Assembly (NCBI RefSeq): GCF_003428335.1
Contig: NZ_CP031704.1
Span: 1,426,001 to 1,490,000, forward strand
Reading direction: 5' to 3'
Source: Solimonas sp. K1W22B-7
GTDB taxonomy: Bacteria; Pseudomonadota; Gammaproteobacteria; Nevskiales; Nevskiaceae
DNA: 64,000 nucleotides
Shown here: one piece after another, positions 15,727 to 28,711 of the stretch
Position numbering within the stretch: the first letter of the stretch is position 1
How the letters are laid out: each line of letters opens with the position of its first letter
Notes under the pieces: generated by a model
The model's input: only the letters and a program-made list of their open reading frames with translations
What the model was told of the DNA's origin: nothing
The model's database searches: none
Made by a program: the position numbers and the translations under genes

Positions 15727-17838
15727 ATGTCTGCCGATAGCCGCAACCCTGCTGCCTCCCGTACTGCCGGTTCCGCCGACCGCGAGCCGGCATGGTCACG
15801 CGACGCGGCCGGATACTCCGAGCGGCTCGGCACGTTCTTCCTGTCCGCCTTTCGCCTGTCGGCCCTGCCGATGGCGTTGCTGGATACCGATCGCCGCATC
15901 CTCCGCGTCAACGATGCCATGCTGGCCCTGCTGGGCGTGCCGGAACGCCTGCCGCAGGGGCGCAAGCTGGAAGAGCTGTTCGACGCCACCGACCGCGAGC
16001 CGATCCTGGCCGCCGCCAAGCTGCAGCTGGATTCGCGCGTCGAGGTGGACGTGCGCCTGCAGCTGGGCTCGCTGACGCGCCCGCATCGCCTGTTCCTGAG
16101 CCGTCCCGTCCCCGACGCCGGTTGCCTGGTTGCCGAGCTGCACGAGCGGCGCGGCGAGTCGGCGCTCACCGCCGGCGGCGCCGGCCAGGCCGGCTACGGC
16201 GCGATGGGCCTGTCGCTGATGCGCGAGGGCGTGATCGAGACCGACGAGCACGGCCTGGTGGTCGGCATGAACGACCGCGCCGAGGAACTCACCGGCTGGA
16301 GCCGTGCCCGCGCATTGGGCCAGTCGCATGAACGCGTATTGCGCCTGCTGTCGCCCGCCGGCGCTCCGCCGCGCAACCCGCTGCGCCTCTGTCTGCAGGG
16401 CGGCGCGGCGCGCATCTCCTCGGAACACCAGTCGCTGAGCCGCGATGGCCGTCACCTCAACCTGCGCTGCTCGGCCGGTGCGCTGCTGCGCCCCGACGGC
16501 GGCATCAGCGGCGCGGTGGTGGTGTTCGAGGACTACACGCGCATGAACCTGCTGTCGGAGGAGCTGGCCTACCGCAGCTCGCACGACCCGGTCACCGGCC
16601 TGCTCAACCGCGACGAGTTCGAGCGACGCGTCAACCTGGCGCTGAACCGCTCGCGCCGCCACGGCGTGGAGCACCTGCTGGGCTACATCGACCTGGACCA
16701 GTTCAAGGTGGTCAACGACGTCCACGGCCACTTCGCCGGCGACGAGATGCTGCGCCAGATTGCCGCGGTGTTCCGCGCCTCGCTGCGGCCGGAGGATGCG
16801 CTGGCGCGCCTGGGCGGGGACGAGTTCGGCGTGCTGCTGGAGGATACCGGCCTGGGTGAGGGCATGCCGCTGCTCGAAGGCATGCTCGAAGCCGCGCGCG
16901 GCAACCGCTTCGTCTGGGAAGGGCAGAGCTTCAGCACCACCGCCAGCATGGGCGCGGTGACGATCAATGCCCGCACGCCGGACAGCTCGCGCGTGATGTC
17001 GCTGGCCGACGCCGCCTGCTATGCCGCCAAGGACAGCGGCCGCAACCGCGTGCGCCTGGCCGAGGACGACGACGAGGCGGCGCGCCGCTACAACCAGATG
17101 AGCATGGTCAGCCGCATCAACCGCGCGCTGGACGAAAATCAGTTCAGCCTCTATTACGAGGATGTGGTGCGTGCCGACGCTCCGGGCGAAGTGGTCTATC
17201 GCGAACTGCTGCTGCGCATCCGCGGCCCCGGCGGCGAGATGCAGCCGCCGGCGGAGTTCATCGCCGCCGCCGAGCGCTACTACATGATGAGCGCGCTGGA
17301 CCGCTGGGTGGTGAACACGGCCCTGGACGGCATCGCCGGGCGCAAGGACGGCATCATCTACGCCATCAACATCTCCGGCCTGTCGCTGGGCGATCCCCGC
17401 TTCCTCGATTTCGTCGTCGAGCGCCTCCGCGAGTCCGGCGTGTCGCCGCTGCAGGTCTGCTTCGAGATCACCGAGACCGCCGCGATCACGCATCTGAGCG
17501 AGGCGCGCGCCTTCATCGAACGCCTGTCGGAAACCGGCTGCCGCTTCGCGCTGGACGACTTCGGCTCCGGCATGGCCTCGTTCTCCTACCTGCGCAACCT
17601 GCCGGTGCACTACATCAAGATCGACGGCAGCTTCGTGCGCTCGATGCAGGCCAACCGCCTGGACCGCGGCATGGTCGAGGCGATCAACCGCATCGGCCAC
17701 GACATGGGCCTCATCACCATCGCCGAGCATGTCGAGGACAACAGCCTGGTCGAGGCACTGCGCGGCATCGGCGTCGACTGGGTGCAGGGCCACGCGATCT
17801 CGGTGGCGCGGCCCTTCGACGAGTTGCTCGCCTCCTAG
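15727..17838 (+). CDS. Cytoplasmic PAS-PAS-GGDEF-EAL cyclic-di-GMP signalling protein
   Basis: Protein of 703 residues with no membrane segment. PAS-like regions occur at about 35-140 and 160-275 (VIETDEHGLVVGMNDRAEELTGWSR). The diguanylate cyclase domain has an intact GGDEF at 363-367 and an RPED inhibitory I-site five residues upstream. The EAL domain begins with Glu493-Leu-Leu in place of EAL but keeps the catalytic Glu, NISGLSLGD, EITETAAI, the DDFGSG loop and YIKIDG, so both domains could be active. The AGGAGG at 15705-15710 is 16 bases from the ATG, unusually far, so the start may be different. Its TAG stop is the first triplet of the repeat element downstream. Confidence 0.9.
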   Translation: MSADSRNPAASRTAGSADREPAWSRDAAGYSERLGTFFLSAFRLSALPMALLDTDRRILRVNDAMLALLGVPERLPQGRKLEELFDATDREPILAAAKLQLDSRVEVDVRLQLGSLTRPHRLFLSRPVPDAGCLVAELHERRGESALTAGGAGQAGYGAMGLSLMREGVIETDEHGLVVGMNDRAEELTGWSRARALGQSHERVLRLLSPAGAPPRNPLRLCLQGGAARISSEHQSLSRDGRHLNLRCSAGALLRPDGGISGAVVVFEDYTRMNLLSEELAYRSSHDPVTGLLNRDEFERRVNLALNRSRRHGVEHLLGYIDLDQFKVVNDVHGHFAGDEMLRQIAAVFRASLRPEDALARLGGDEFGVLLEDTGLGEGMPLLEGMLEAARGNRFVWEGQSFSTTASMGAVTINARTPDSSRVMSLADAACYAAKDSGRNRVRLAEDDDEAARRYNQMSMVSRINRALDENQFSLYYEDVVRADAPGEVVYRELLLRIRGPGGEMQPPAEFIAAAERYYMMSALDRWVVNTALDGIAGRKDGIIYAINISGLSLGDPRFLDFVVERLRESGVSPLQVCFEITETAAITHLSEARAFIERLSETGCRFALDDFGSGMASFSYLRNLPVHYIKIDGSFVRSMQANRLDRGMVEAINRIGHDMGLITIAEHVEDNSLVEALRGIGVDWVQGHAISVARPFDELLAS

Positions 17839-18103
17839 GGCCTGTCATCAATTCCCTGGTCGCTGCGACGGAGGCCGCCTGGGTGCAGGGCTATGCCCCG
17901 GGGCGCGCCGTGTACTCGAAGTACATCAGCGACTCGGGGCGACGCCCTGCGCCCAGGCGGCCCCGCCCTTCGGGTGCCCCCGTCTTTGCCGCCATGCCGT
18001 GTTGCTCGTCAGTCTCTTATTCCCGATAAGCGACCTCCTCGCGCCTTGCCTGGCGGCAAATACGGGGGCATCGCAGCGACCGGGGAATTGATGACAGGCC
18101 CTA
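17836..18103. mobile_element. Structured 268-bp terminal-inverted-repeat element (family S), copy A
   Basis: Outer arms TAGGGCCTGTCATCAATTCC and its complement at 18083-18103 pair. Inside are hairpin 1 (GGCCGCCTGGGTGCAGGGC with GCCCTGCGCCCAGGCGGCC), which encloses CCCCG/CGGGG and GTACTCGAAGTAC, and hairpin 2 (GCCCCCGTCTTTGCCGCC with GGCGGCAAATACGGGGGC), tipped by CTTATTCCCGATAAG. It encodes no protein. The ends are flanked by TA (also CTAG on both sides). Its terminal TAG triplets are the stop codons of both convergent neighbours. Copies B and C lie at 43318 and 58724. It could be a MITE-like transposable element or a structured RNA. Confidence 0.85.
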
Positions 18104-18667
18104 GGGCTTGAGCGCCGGCTGGTCCGGTACCTTGCCCTCGGTCAGCAGGGCACGCACCTCGGTCAGCAGCGTCATCCAGCTCTGCAGGTTGCGGATGCCG
18201 AAGCGCAGCGCGACGTAGACCAGCGCCTGCCGGCGGCTGGAGTTGCCGCTGCGGTCGAGATGCGAAGCCTCGAGCTGCAGGTACTCGTCCAGCTTGTCGC
18301 GGAATTGCGCAAGGTTGCGCTCCAGTTCCGCCAGCAGGGGCGCCGGGTCCGCCAGGTTGGCTGCATACAGGCGCATCAGGATCGCGCTGCTGATCCTTTC
18401 CGGCTTCCAGGCCGCCTCCAGCCAGCCTTTCAGCGAGGCACGGCCCTCCGGCGTGATGCGGTAGTGCTTGCGGTCGGGCCGCGAGGCCTGCTCCTGCAGT
18501 TCGAACTCCACCAGTCCTTCCTGCCCCAGAGCCTTCAGCTCCTGGTAGATCTGCTGGTGGGAAGCGCTCCAGAACTGGCCGATACCGCCGCGGAAGCGCT
18601 GTGCCAGGTCGTAGCCGGTGCCGGGCTTGCCTTCGAGCAGGACGAGGATGGCGTTCTTGAGGGACAT
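18101..18667 (-). CDS. PadR family transcriptional regulator
   Basis: Protein of 188 residues. The N-terminal winged helix (MSLKNAILVLLEGKPGTGYDL...FWSASHQQIYQELKALGQEGLV) has the PadR signature with conserved GYD and YxxLxxLxxxGLV. The C-terminal Vir-like helical domain (about 95-175) forms the dimer interface. I start at the ATG 18667 because the PadR domain begins there; the longer frame would run through the operator. It is divergent from a nitronate monooxygenase gene, and the intergenic region contains two mirrored palindromes, which is the expected layout for a self-repressing PadR that also controls its neighbour. Confidence 0.92.
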   Translation of the reverse strand: MSLKNAILVLLEGKPGTGYDLAQRFRGGIGQFWSASHQQIYQELKALGQEGLVEFELQEQASRPDRKHYRITPEGRASLKGWLEAAWKPERISSAILMRLYAANLADPAPLLAELERNLAQFRDKLDEYLQLEASHLDRSGNSSRRQALVYVALRFGIRNLQSWMTLLTEVRALLTEGKVPDQPALKP

Positions 18668-18690
18668 GGCGGGCTTCCGGGAATGGCCTG

Positions 18691-18749
18691 ATATGCAAGA
18701 TATTGCATATGATCGGCCCTTGTGCAAGGATATGCAATATCTTGCATAT
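18691..18749. promoter_or_regulatory. Twin PadR operators between padR and the nitronate monooxygenase gene
   Basis: ATATGCAAGATATTGCATAT (18691-18710) and ATATGCAATATCTTGCATAT (18730-18749) are each near-perfect palindromes and exact reverse complements of one another, with a 19-bp spacer. ATGCAA/TTGCAT half-sites fit PadR-type binding. The second site touches the monooxygenase start region. Assignment to the adjacent PadR is inferred from position. Confidence 0.82.
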
Positions 18750-18759
18750 GGAGAACGCC

Positions 18760-19725
18760 GTGGCCCTGCCTGCACAACTCAAGAACCGCCTGCGCCTGCC
18801 CGTGGTCGGCGCGCCTCTGTTCATCGTGTCCAACCCGGACCTGGTGATCGCGCAGTGCAAGGCCGGCATCATCGGCTCTTTCCCGGCGCTGAACGCGCGC
18901 CCGGCGGAACTGCTGGAGGTCTGGCTCAAGCGCATCAACGAGGAACTGGACGCCTGGAACCAGGCCAACCCGGACACGCCGGCCGCGCCCTACGCCGTGA
19001 ACCAGATCGTGCACAAGTCCAATGCGCGCCTGCAGCACGACCTTGAGGTCTGCGTGAAGTACAAGGTGCCGGTGGTGATCACCTCGCTGGGCGCGCGCCC
19101 CGAAGTCAACGAGGCGGTGCACTCCTACGGCGGCATCGTGCTGCACGACATCATCAACAACCATTTCGCGAAGAAGGCGATCGAGAAGGGCGCCGACGGC
19201 CTGATCGCGGTGGCTGCCGGCGCCGGCGGCCATGCCGGCACGCTGTCGCCCTTCGCCCTGATCCAGGAGATCCGCGAGTGGTTCGACGGGCCGCTGCTGC
19301 TGTCGGGCTCCATCGCCAACGGCAACGCCATCCTCGCCGCGCAGGCCATGGGCGCGGACCTGGCCTACATGGGTTCGGCGCTGATCGCCACGCGCGAAGC
19401 CAATGCCGATGAGCGCTACAAGCAGATGATCGTCGACTGCGGCGCCGACGACATCGTCTACTCCAATCTCTTCACCGGCGTGCACGGCAACTACCTGCGG
19501 CCCTCCATCGTCAACGCCGGGCTCAATCCGGATGCGCTGGAAAAGGGTAGTGCCAGCGACATGGATTTCGGCGCGGGTGAAGCGACCAAGTCGAAGGCCT
19601 GGAAGGACATCTGGGGCTGCGGCCAGGGGATCGGCGCGGTGAAGCAGATCGAGAGCGTGGAGATGCTGGTGTCGCGGTTGAAGCGGGAGTATGCGGGTGC
19701 GAGAGAGCGGCTGGCGGTCGCGTAG
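18760..19725 (+). CDS. Nitronate monooxygenase / 2-nitropropane dioxygenase family flavoprotein
   Basis: TIM-barrel FMN protein of about 321 residues. LPVVGAPLFIVSNPDLV at the start, the GAGGHAGTLS phosphate loop and LLLSGSIANGNAILAAQAMGADLAYMGSALIAT near the C-terminal half are typical. Family enzymes oxidise nitronates and related toxic carbanions to carbonyl compounds. GTG 18760 is chosen because GGAG lies six bases upstream and the protein then starts just before the conserved barrel strand; ATG 18748 would place the start inside an operator. Divergence from a PadR regulator suggests induction by an aromatic or nitro compound, which is inference. Confidence 0.88.
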   Translation: MALPAQLKNRLRLPVVGAPLFIVSNPDLVIAQCKAGIIGSFPALNARPAELLEVWLKRINEELDAWNQANPDTPAAPYAVNQIVHKSNARLQHDLEVCVKYKVPVVITSLGARPEVNEAVHSYGGIVLHDIINNHFAKKAIEKGADGLIAVAAGAGGHAGTLSPFALIQEIREWFDGPLLLSGSIANGNAILAAQAMGADLAYMGSALIATREANADERYKQMIVDCGADDIVYSNLFTGVHGNYLRPSIVNAGLNPDALEKGSASDMDFGAGEATKSKAWKDIWGCGQGIGAVKQIESVEMLVSRLKREYAGARERLAVA

Positions 19726-19735
19726 CGCAACCAAG

Positions 19736-19874
19736 TTGTCCCCTCTCCCGCTTGCGGGAGAGGGTGGCCGGAGGCCGGGAGAGGGTTTCTGTAAATCGTG
19801 CATGGACTAGCCCAGCTACGATTTACAGAAACCCTCTCCCTGTATCCCTCTCCCGCAAGCGGGAGAGGGGACAA
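19736..19874. repeat. CCTCTCCCGC palindromic element (family P), solo copy 1
   Basis: Left end TTGTCCCCTCTCCCGCTTGC and right end GCAAGCGGGAGAGGGGACAA are perfect inverted repeats; inner arms GAGAGGGTTTCTGTAAATCG and CGATTTACAGAAACCCTCTC also pair. The whole 139 bp can fold into one long hairpin. It lies between the convergent monooxygenase gene and mfd and may serve as a transcription end for both. Confidence 0.9.
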
Positions 19875-19886
19875 AGAAAGAAACGA

Positions 19887-22800
19887 CTACTTCAGCATCC
19901 CCATCGCCTTCAACAACATCTCCGCCCGCTCCTCCACCTTCTCCAGGTTGGCATACCAGTGCAGGCGCTTCTGTCCTTCCAGCTTCCAGTACTTGGGCTG
20001 GGTCTGGATCAGCCTGATCATCTTCACCGGGTCGATCGTCGTCTGCGGGCCGAAGTCGAAGGCGGCCGAGCGCGCGCCGGCGCGCAGGCGTGACAGGCCC
20101 AGGGCCTGGGCGGCGATGCGCAGGCGCGTGGCGTCGAACAGGCGCTCCGCCGCCGCGGGCAGCAGGCCGAAGCGGTCGATCATCTCCACCTTCAGCTCGT
20201 CCAGTTCGTCGTCGGTGGCGGCCTCGGCGATGCGCTTGTAGAGCGTCAGGCGCGCGTGCACGTCGGGGATGTAGTCGTCGGGGATCAGGGCTGAGGCGCC
20301 CAGGTCCACCTCGCAGTCGGAGCGGCCGAAGGGGCTGTCGTCGATCTTGCCGGAGCGGATCGCCTTGACCGCGCGCGCCAGCAGCTCGGCGTACATGGTG
20401 AAACCCACTTCCTCGATCTGGCCGGTCTGGTCCTCGCCCAGCAGCTCGCCGGCGCCGCGGATTTCAAGATCATGCGTGGCCAGCGCGAAGCCCGAGCCCA
20501 GGTCGCCCAGGGTCTCGATCGCGTCCAGGCGCTTTTGCGCGTCCACGCTGAGCGAGCGCTTGGACGGCACCATCAGGTAGGCATAGGCGCGGTGGTGCGA
20601 GCGGCCGACGCGGCCGCGCAGCTGGTGCAGCTGCGCCAGGCCCAGGGTGTCGGCGCGGTCGATGACGATGGTGTTGGCGGTCGGCACGTCGATGCCGGAT
20701 TCGATGATCGTGGTGCTGACCAGGATGTTGAAGCGCTGGTGGTAGAAATCCAGCATCACCTGTTCCAGATCGCGCTCGCGCATCTGGCCATGGGCGTAGC
20801 GCACGCGGCCTTCGGGCACCAGTTCCTGGATGTTGCGCGAGAACTGCTCGATGTCCTTGACCTCGTTGTGCAGGATGTAGACCTGTCCGCCGCGGCGCAG
20901 TTCGCGCAGGCAGGCTTCGTACACCAGCGTGTTGTTCCACTCGTGCACCGCGGTCTTGATGGCGATGCGCGAGGGCGGCGGCGTGGCGATGATGGACAGG
21001 TCGCGCAGGCCGGCCAGCGACATGTTGAGCGTGCGCGGGATCGGCGTGGCGGTGAGCGTCAGCAGGTCCACCTCGGCGCGCAGGTTCTTCAGCGTTTCCT
21101 TGTGGCGCACGCCAAAGCGATGCTCCTCGTCCACCACCACCAGGCCCAGGTTCTTGAACTTCACGTCGGCCTGCAGCAGACGGTGCGTGCCGATGACGAT
21201 GTCCAGCGCGCCGCTTTCCAGCTGCTTGAGCATCGCCGTCTGTTCCTTGCCGGTGCGCATGCGCGACAGGCTGGCGACGCGGATCGGCCAGCCGGCGAAG
21301 CGGTCGGAGAAGTTCTTGGCGTGCTGCTCGGCCAGCAGCGTGGTGGGCGCCAGCAGGCAGACCTGGCGGCCGGCGCGGGCGGCGGCGAAGCAGGCGCGCA
21401 GCGCCACCTCGGTCTTGCCGAAGCCGACGTCGCCGCAGACCACGCGGTCCATGGTCTTCTCGCTGCGCAGGTCGTCCAGCACGGCGTCGATCGCCTTCTG
21501 CTGGTCGTGCGTGGGCGTGAACGGGAAGCTCTCGCAGAAGCGCTCGTAATCGGCCTGGTCGAACTCCAGGGCCATGCCGGGCTTGGCGGCACGGCGCGCC
21601 TGGATCTGCAGCAGCTCGGCGGCGACGTCGGCAGCCTTCTCGCGCGCCTTGGCCTGCGCCTTGGCCCAGCGCTCCGAGCCCAGGGCGTGCAGCGGCGCCT
21701 TGTCGTCCTCGCTGCCGGTGTAGCGGTGGATCAGGTTCAGCGAGCCCACCGGCACGTAGCGCTTGCCGTCGGCGTACTCCAGCAGCAGGTACTCGGCGAC
21801 GATGCCGCCGGCGTCGAGCTTCTCCAGGCCGCGGTAGCGGCCCACGCCGTGCTGCACGTGCACCACCGGCGAGCCCAGCGACAGCGTGGAGAGATCGCGC
21901 AGGATGGTTTCCGGGTCGCGGATCCTGGCGCGGCCGCGGCGCGTGTGCATCGGCGTGCGGGCGCCGAACAGCTGCGCCTCGGACAGCACGGCGATGCTGT
22001 CGCCGGGAACGTGGAAACTGTCCTGCAGCGGGCCCAGCAGGATGCCGTAGCGCTTGGAGTCGGTGGCGAACTCGGCCCAGTCCTTGTACTCGCGCGGCAG
22101 GATGCCCAGGGGCTTGAGCCAGGCCAGCACGGCCTCGCGGCGACCGGGCGACTCGGCGATGAACAGCACACGCGCGGTGGCGGTCTTGAGCCAGGTGCGC
22201 AGTTCGTCGACGCCGGCGGGCAGGGCGTGGGCGTCGCTGCCGGGCTTGCGCACCTCGTACAGCGCCATCTCGCGCAGCGCCTGCTCGGGCTCCTGGTAGA
22301 GATCGGCCGGCTTCATCAGCGGCCGCTCGATGTCGCCGCGGTAGCGCTCGTAGCGCTCCTCGATCTGCTGCCAGTCGGTCTGCAGCGCCTGCTCCATGTC
22401 GGCGACCGGCGCCAGCATGGCGCCCGGCGGCAGGTAGTCGAGCAGGCCGTGGGTGTGGTTGAAGAACAGCGGCAGGTAGGACTCGATACCGCCCGGCATC
22501 AGCTTGCGGCTGACCTCGGAGTAGATCTGCGAACGCGCCGGATCGCCGGGGAAGTATTCGCGGTAGCGCCGGCGGAAGGTCTCGATGCCCTCGCGGTCGG
22601 TGGGGAACTCGCGCGCCGGCAGCAGGCGGATCTCGTCGACCTTGTCGAGGCTGCGCTGGGTTTCCGGGTCGAAGCTGCGGATCGTTTCGATCTCGTCGTC
22701 GAACAGGTCGATGCGGAAGGCGGTGTTGCTGCCCATGGGGAACAGGTCCACCAAGGCGCCGCGCACGGCGAACTCGCCCTGGGTCTGCACCTCGGACACC

Positions 22801-23228
22801 GACTGGTAGCCGGAGGCGACCAGGCGCTCGCGGAAGGCGTGAGGATCGAGCTTGTCGCCCAGGCCGAGCTGGAAGCTGCGCCCGGACAGCCAGTCGCGCG
22901 GCGGCAGGCGGTGGATCAGGGCGTCGGCGGTGACCAGCAGCAGGCCGCGGCCCAGCTGCGGCAGCCGCGCCAGCGCGCGCAGGCGATCCGACAGGATCTC
23001 CTGGTGCGGCGAGAACTGGTCGTAGGGCAGGATCTCGGTATCGGGCAGGTGCACCAGCGGCAGGCGGCCGGCGAGGAAGAAGCGCAGGTCTTCCTCCAGG
23101 CGGTGGGCCTGCTGCTCGTTGCCGGCCAGCACGACCACCGGGGCATCGTGGGCCAGCGCCAGCTCCACGGCGGCCAGCGCCGTGGCGGCGCCGGTGAGCG
23201 GGGTCTGTGGGGGTGAATCAGGGGTCAT
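19887..23228 (-). CDS. mfd: Transcription-repair coupling factor Mfd
   Basis: ATPase of 1113 residues that removes stalled RNA polymerase and recruits UvrA. In order: the UvrB-homology N-terminal region (residues about 1-320), the RNA-polymerase-interaction domain with the YLLLEYADGKRYVPVGSLNLIHRY segment (about 470-510), the translocase with Walker A GDVGFGKTEVA and Walker B VVVDEEHRFGV, LTATPIPRTLNMS, and the RecG-like motif QLHQLRGRVGRSHHRAYAYL. The C-terminal TRCF domain follows. Length is normal (E. coli about 1148). Monocistronic appearance; ends 13 bp from the family-P palindrome. Confidence 0.97.
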   Translation of the reverse strand: MTPDSPPQTPLTGAATALAAVELALAHDAPVVVLAGNEQQAHRLEEDLRFFLAGRLPLVHLPDTEILPYDQFSPHQEILSDRLRALARLPQLGRGLLLVTADALIHRLPPRDWLSGRSFQLGLGDKLDPHAFRERLVASGYQSVSEVQTQGEFAVRGALVDLFPMGSNTAFRIDLFDDEIETIRSFDPETQRSLDKVDEIRLLPAREFPTDREGIETFRRRYREYFPGDPARSQIYSEVSRKLMPGGIESYLPLFFNHTHGLLDYLPPGAMLAPVADMEQALQTDWQQIEERYERYRGDIERPLMKPADLYQEPEQALREMALYEVRKPGSDAHALPAGVDELRTWLKTATARVLFIAESPGRREAVLAWLKPLGILPREYKDWAEFATDSKRYGILLGPLQDSFHVPGDSIAVLSEAQLFGARTPMHTRRGRARIRDPETILRDLSTLSLGSPVVHVQHGVGRYRGLEKLDAGGIVAEYLLLEYADGKRYVPVGSLNLIHRYTGSEDDKAPLHALGSERWAKAQAKAREKAADVAAELLQIQARRAAKPGMALEFDQADYERFCESFPFTPTHDQQKAIDAVLDDLRSEKTMDRVVCGDVGFGKTEVALRACFAAARAGRQVCLLAPTTLLAEQHAKNFSDRFAGWPIRVASLSRMRTGKEQTAMLKQLESGALDIVIGTHRLLQADVKFKNLGLVVVDEEHRFGVRHKETLKNLRAEVDLLTLTATPIPRTLNMSLAGLRDLSIIATPPPSRIAIKTAVHEWNNTLVYEACLRELRRGGQVYILHNEVKDIEQFSRNIQELVPEGRVRYAHGQMRERDLEQVMLDFYHQRFNILVSTTIIESGIDVPTANTIVIDRADTLGLAQLHQLRGRVGRSHHRAYAYLMVPSKRSLSVDAQKRLDAIETLGDLGSGFALATHDLEIRGAGELLGEDQTGQIEEVGFTMYAELLARAVKAIRSGKIDDSPFGRSDCEVDLGASALIPDDYIPDVHARLTLYKRIAEAATDDELDELKVEMIDRFGLLPAAAERLFDATRLRIAAQALGLSRLRAGARSAAFDFGPQTTIDPVKMIRLIQTQPKYWKLEGQKRLHWYANLEKVEERAEMLLKAMGMLK

Positions 23229-23292
23229 GCAGCGTTTTCGACCACGGGCGCCGCCAGGGGTGCGGCCTAGCCGGCGATTATCTCACGCGGCC

Positions 23293-23534
23293 CTAGCCGC
23301 GGTGAAAGCGCACCGGCTGCTCGGCCTTGGCGGCCGGCTTGGGGCTGTCGCAGTCGCCGCAGCTGTTGCAGCTGCCGCAACCGCCGGAGGGCGCCGCCAC
23401 CAGCACCGGCTTGCCGCGCAGGCGCGCGACCATGCTCCGGCGCCAGCCCGGCGCCAGCTTGCCCAGCGCGGTCCACAGGCTCAGCAGCAGGGCGCCGCCG
23501 ATCACCGCGAACTCGAACAGGGCGTAGGCGCTGA

Positions 23535-23538
<4 letters not shown>
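23293..23538 (-). CDS. Small Cys-rich membrane protein associated with FeoB
   Basis: Protein of 81 residues translated from an ATG that overlaps the feoB stop (ATGA). It has one N-terminal membrane helix (YALFEFAVIGGALLLSLWTAL), a basic middle and a Cys-rich segment GGCGSCNSCGDC, then a short basic tail. It resembles the FeoB-associated Cys-rich/DUF6587-like proteins that take the FeoC position in some gammaproteobacteria. The four clustered Cys could bind iron or an Fe-S cluster; the role is inferred from position. Confidence 0.75.
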
Positions 23539-25369
<1,831 letters not shown>

Positions 25370-25373
<4 letters not shown>

Positions 25374-25618
25374 GCCTGTGCCTCCGCCAGCTTCACGGTG
25401 ACGCGCGCGGCCTCGGCGCGGCGCAGGGCGAAGCGGGTGTAGCCGATCTGCACCAGCAGCGGCTCGCGCCCGGCCGGCCCCTGGGCCGTGACCCGCACCG
25501 GCTCGCCCGCGACGAAACCCAGTTCCCGCAGGCGCACGGCGATGGGGTCGCCCGCGGCCACGTCCTGGACCCCGACCACGACGGCGGGGGTGTTGCGGGG
25601 CAGGTCGGACAGGGTCAT
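25370..25618 (-). CDS. feoA: Ferrous iron transport protein FeoA
   Basis: SH3-like cytoplasmic protein of 82 residues (TLSDLPRNTPAVVVGV...RLRELGFVAGEPVRVTAQ...LLVQIGYTRFALRRAEAARVTV), the usual FeoA length and pattern. FeoA is required for FeoB-dependent Fe(II) uptake and probably modulates the G domain. It is the first gene of the feo operon; its ATG is 19 bp downstream of a Fur-box-like sequence. Confidence 0.94.
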
Positions 25619-25637
25619 GGGGCGCTGGTGAAGACTA

Positions 25638-25656
25638 GATAAGAATGATTTGCATT
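25638..25656 (-). promoter_or_regulatory. Putative Fur box upstream of feoA
   Basis: Read towards feoA: AATGCAAATCATTCTTATC, about 12-13 of 19 matches to GATAATGATAATCATTATC with the core AATCATT intact. Its position just upstream of the first feo gene fits iron repression by Fur. A footprint or Fur-motif scan would be decisive. Confidence 0.6.
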
Positions 25657-25753
25657 GTAGCCTGCCCTGCCCGGGGGTGCCTATGGTGCAGAAACGGCAA
25701 ATCCCGCAGTGGGTTCTCCGGGGCGGGATTTGGCATGAAATTCAATCAATTCA

Positions 25754-25889
25754 GTCCCCTCTCCCGCTTGCGGGAGAGGGGTGGGGGAGAGGGGTTCTGT
25801 AAATCGGGCAGGGACTACCCAAGTCTGGATTCACAGAAACCCTCTCCCGACCTATCGGCCACCCTCTCCCGCGGGGCGGGAGAGGGGAC
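25754..25889. repeat. CCTCTCCCGC palindromic element (family P), solo copy 2
   Basis: Left GTCCCCTCTCCCGCTTGCGG and right CCGCGGGGCGGGAGAGGGGA ends, with inner GGTTCTGTAAATC and GATTCACAGAAACC arms as in copy 1. It lies between the feoA upstream region and the clpB stop codon (25898) and may end clpB transcription. Confidence 0.9.
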
Positions 25890-25897
25890 AGCAGGCT

Positions 25898-28495
<2,598 letters not shown>

Positions 28496-28569
28496 GGCGG
28501 GGGGCACTCGGTGTCGAAGGTAATGCCCTGAATCTGGTGGCTTTGCCGCCGGGTTCAAGGGCTTGGTGA

Positions 28570-28621
28570 CAACCTGACTCGGTCGGCAGGTTGCGACGCG
28601 GGCGGGGGATTGGCAATAGTC
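28570..28621 (+). promoter_or_regulatory. 52-bp upstream module, copy 1
   Basis: Begins CAACCTGACTCGG, includes a CAACCTG/CAGGTTG inverted repeat and ends TTGGCAATAGTC. A module of identical length with about three quarters identity precedes the lipoprotein gene (29167-29218). It lies about 90 bp before the ATG of the 28712 gene. Probably a shared promoter or regulator-binding region; no known motif recognised. Confidence 0.45.
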
Positions 28622-28711
28622 GGTGCTGACGTCGCCGAGACAGGATGGGGCCCGGTCATGACCTGGCCTGGGGGTGCCCCGCGGCGGGAACCCATAGAGA
28701 GAAAGGCTTGC

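Noticed and set aside
17836-18103. Short reading frames inside the family-S elements as genes
   Set aside because: Frames are not conserved among the three copies, whereas the pairing is; the signal is structural.
20472-23216. 914-codon open frame antisense to mfd
   Set aside because: Mfd on the other strand has all motifs; the antisense translation is low-complexity His/Gln/Ala/Arg sequence typical of GC-rich shadow frames.
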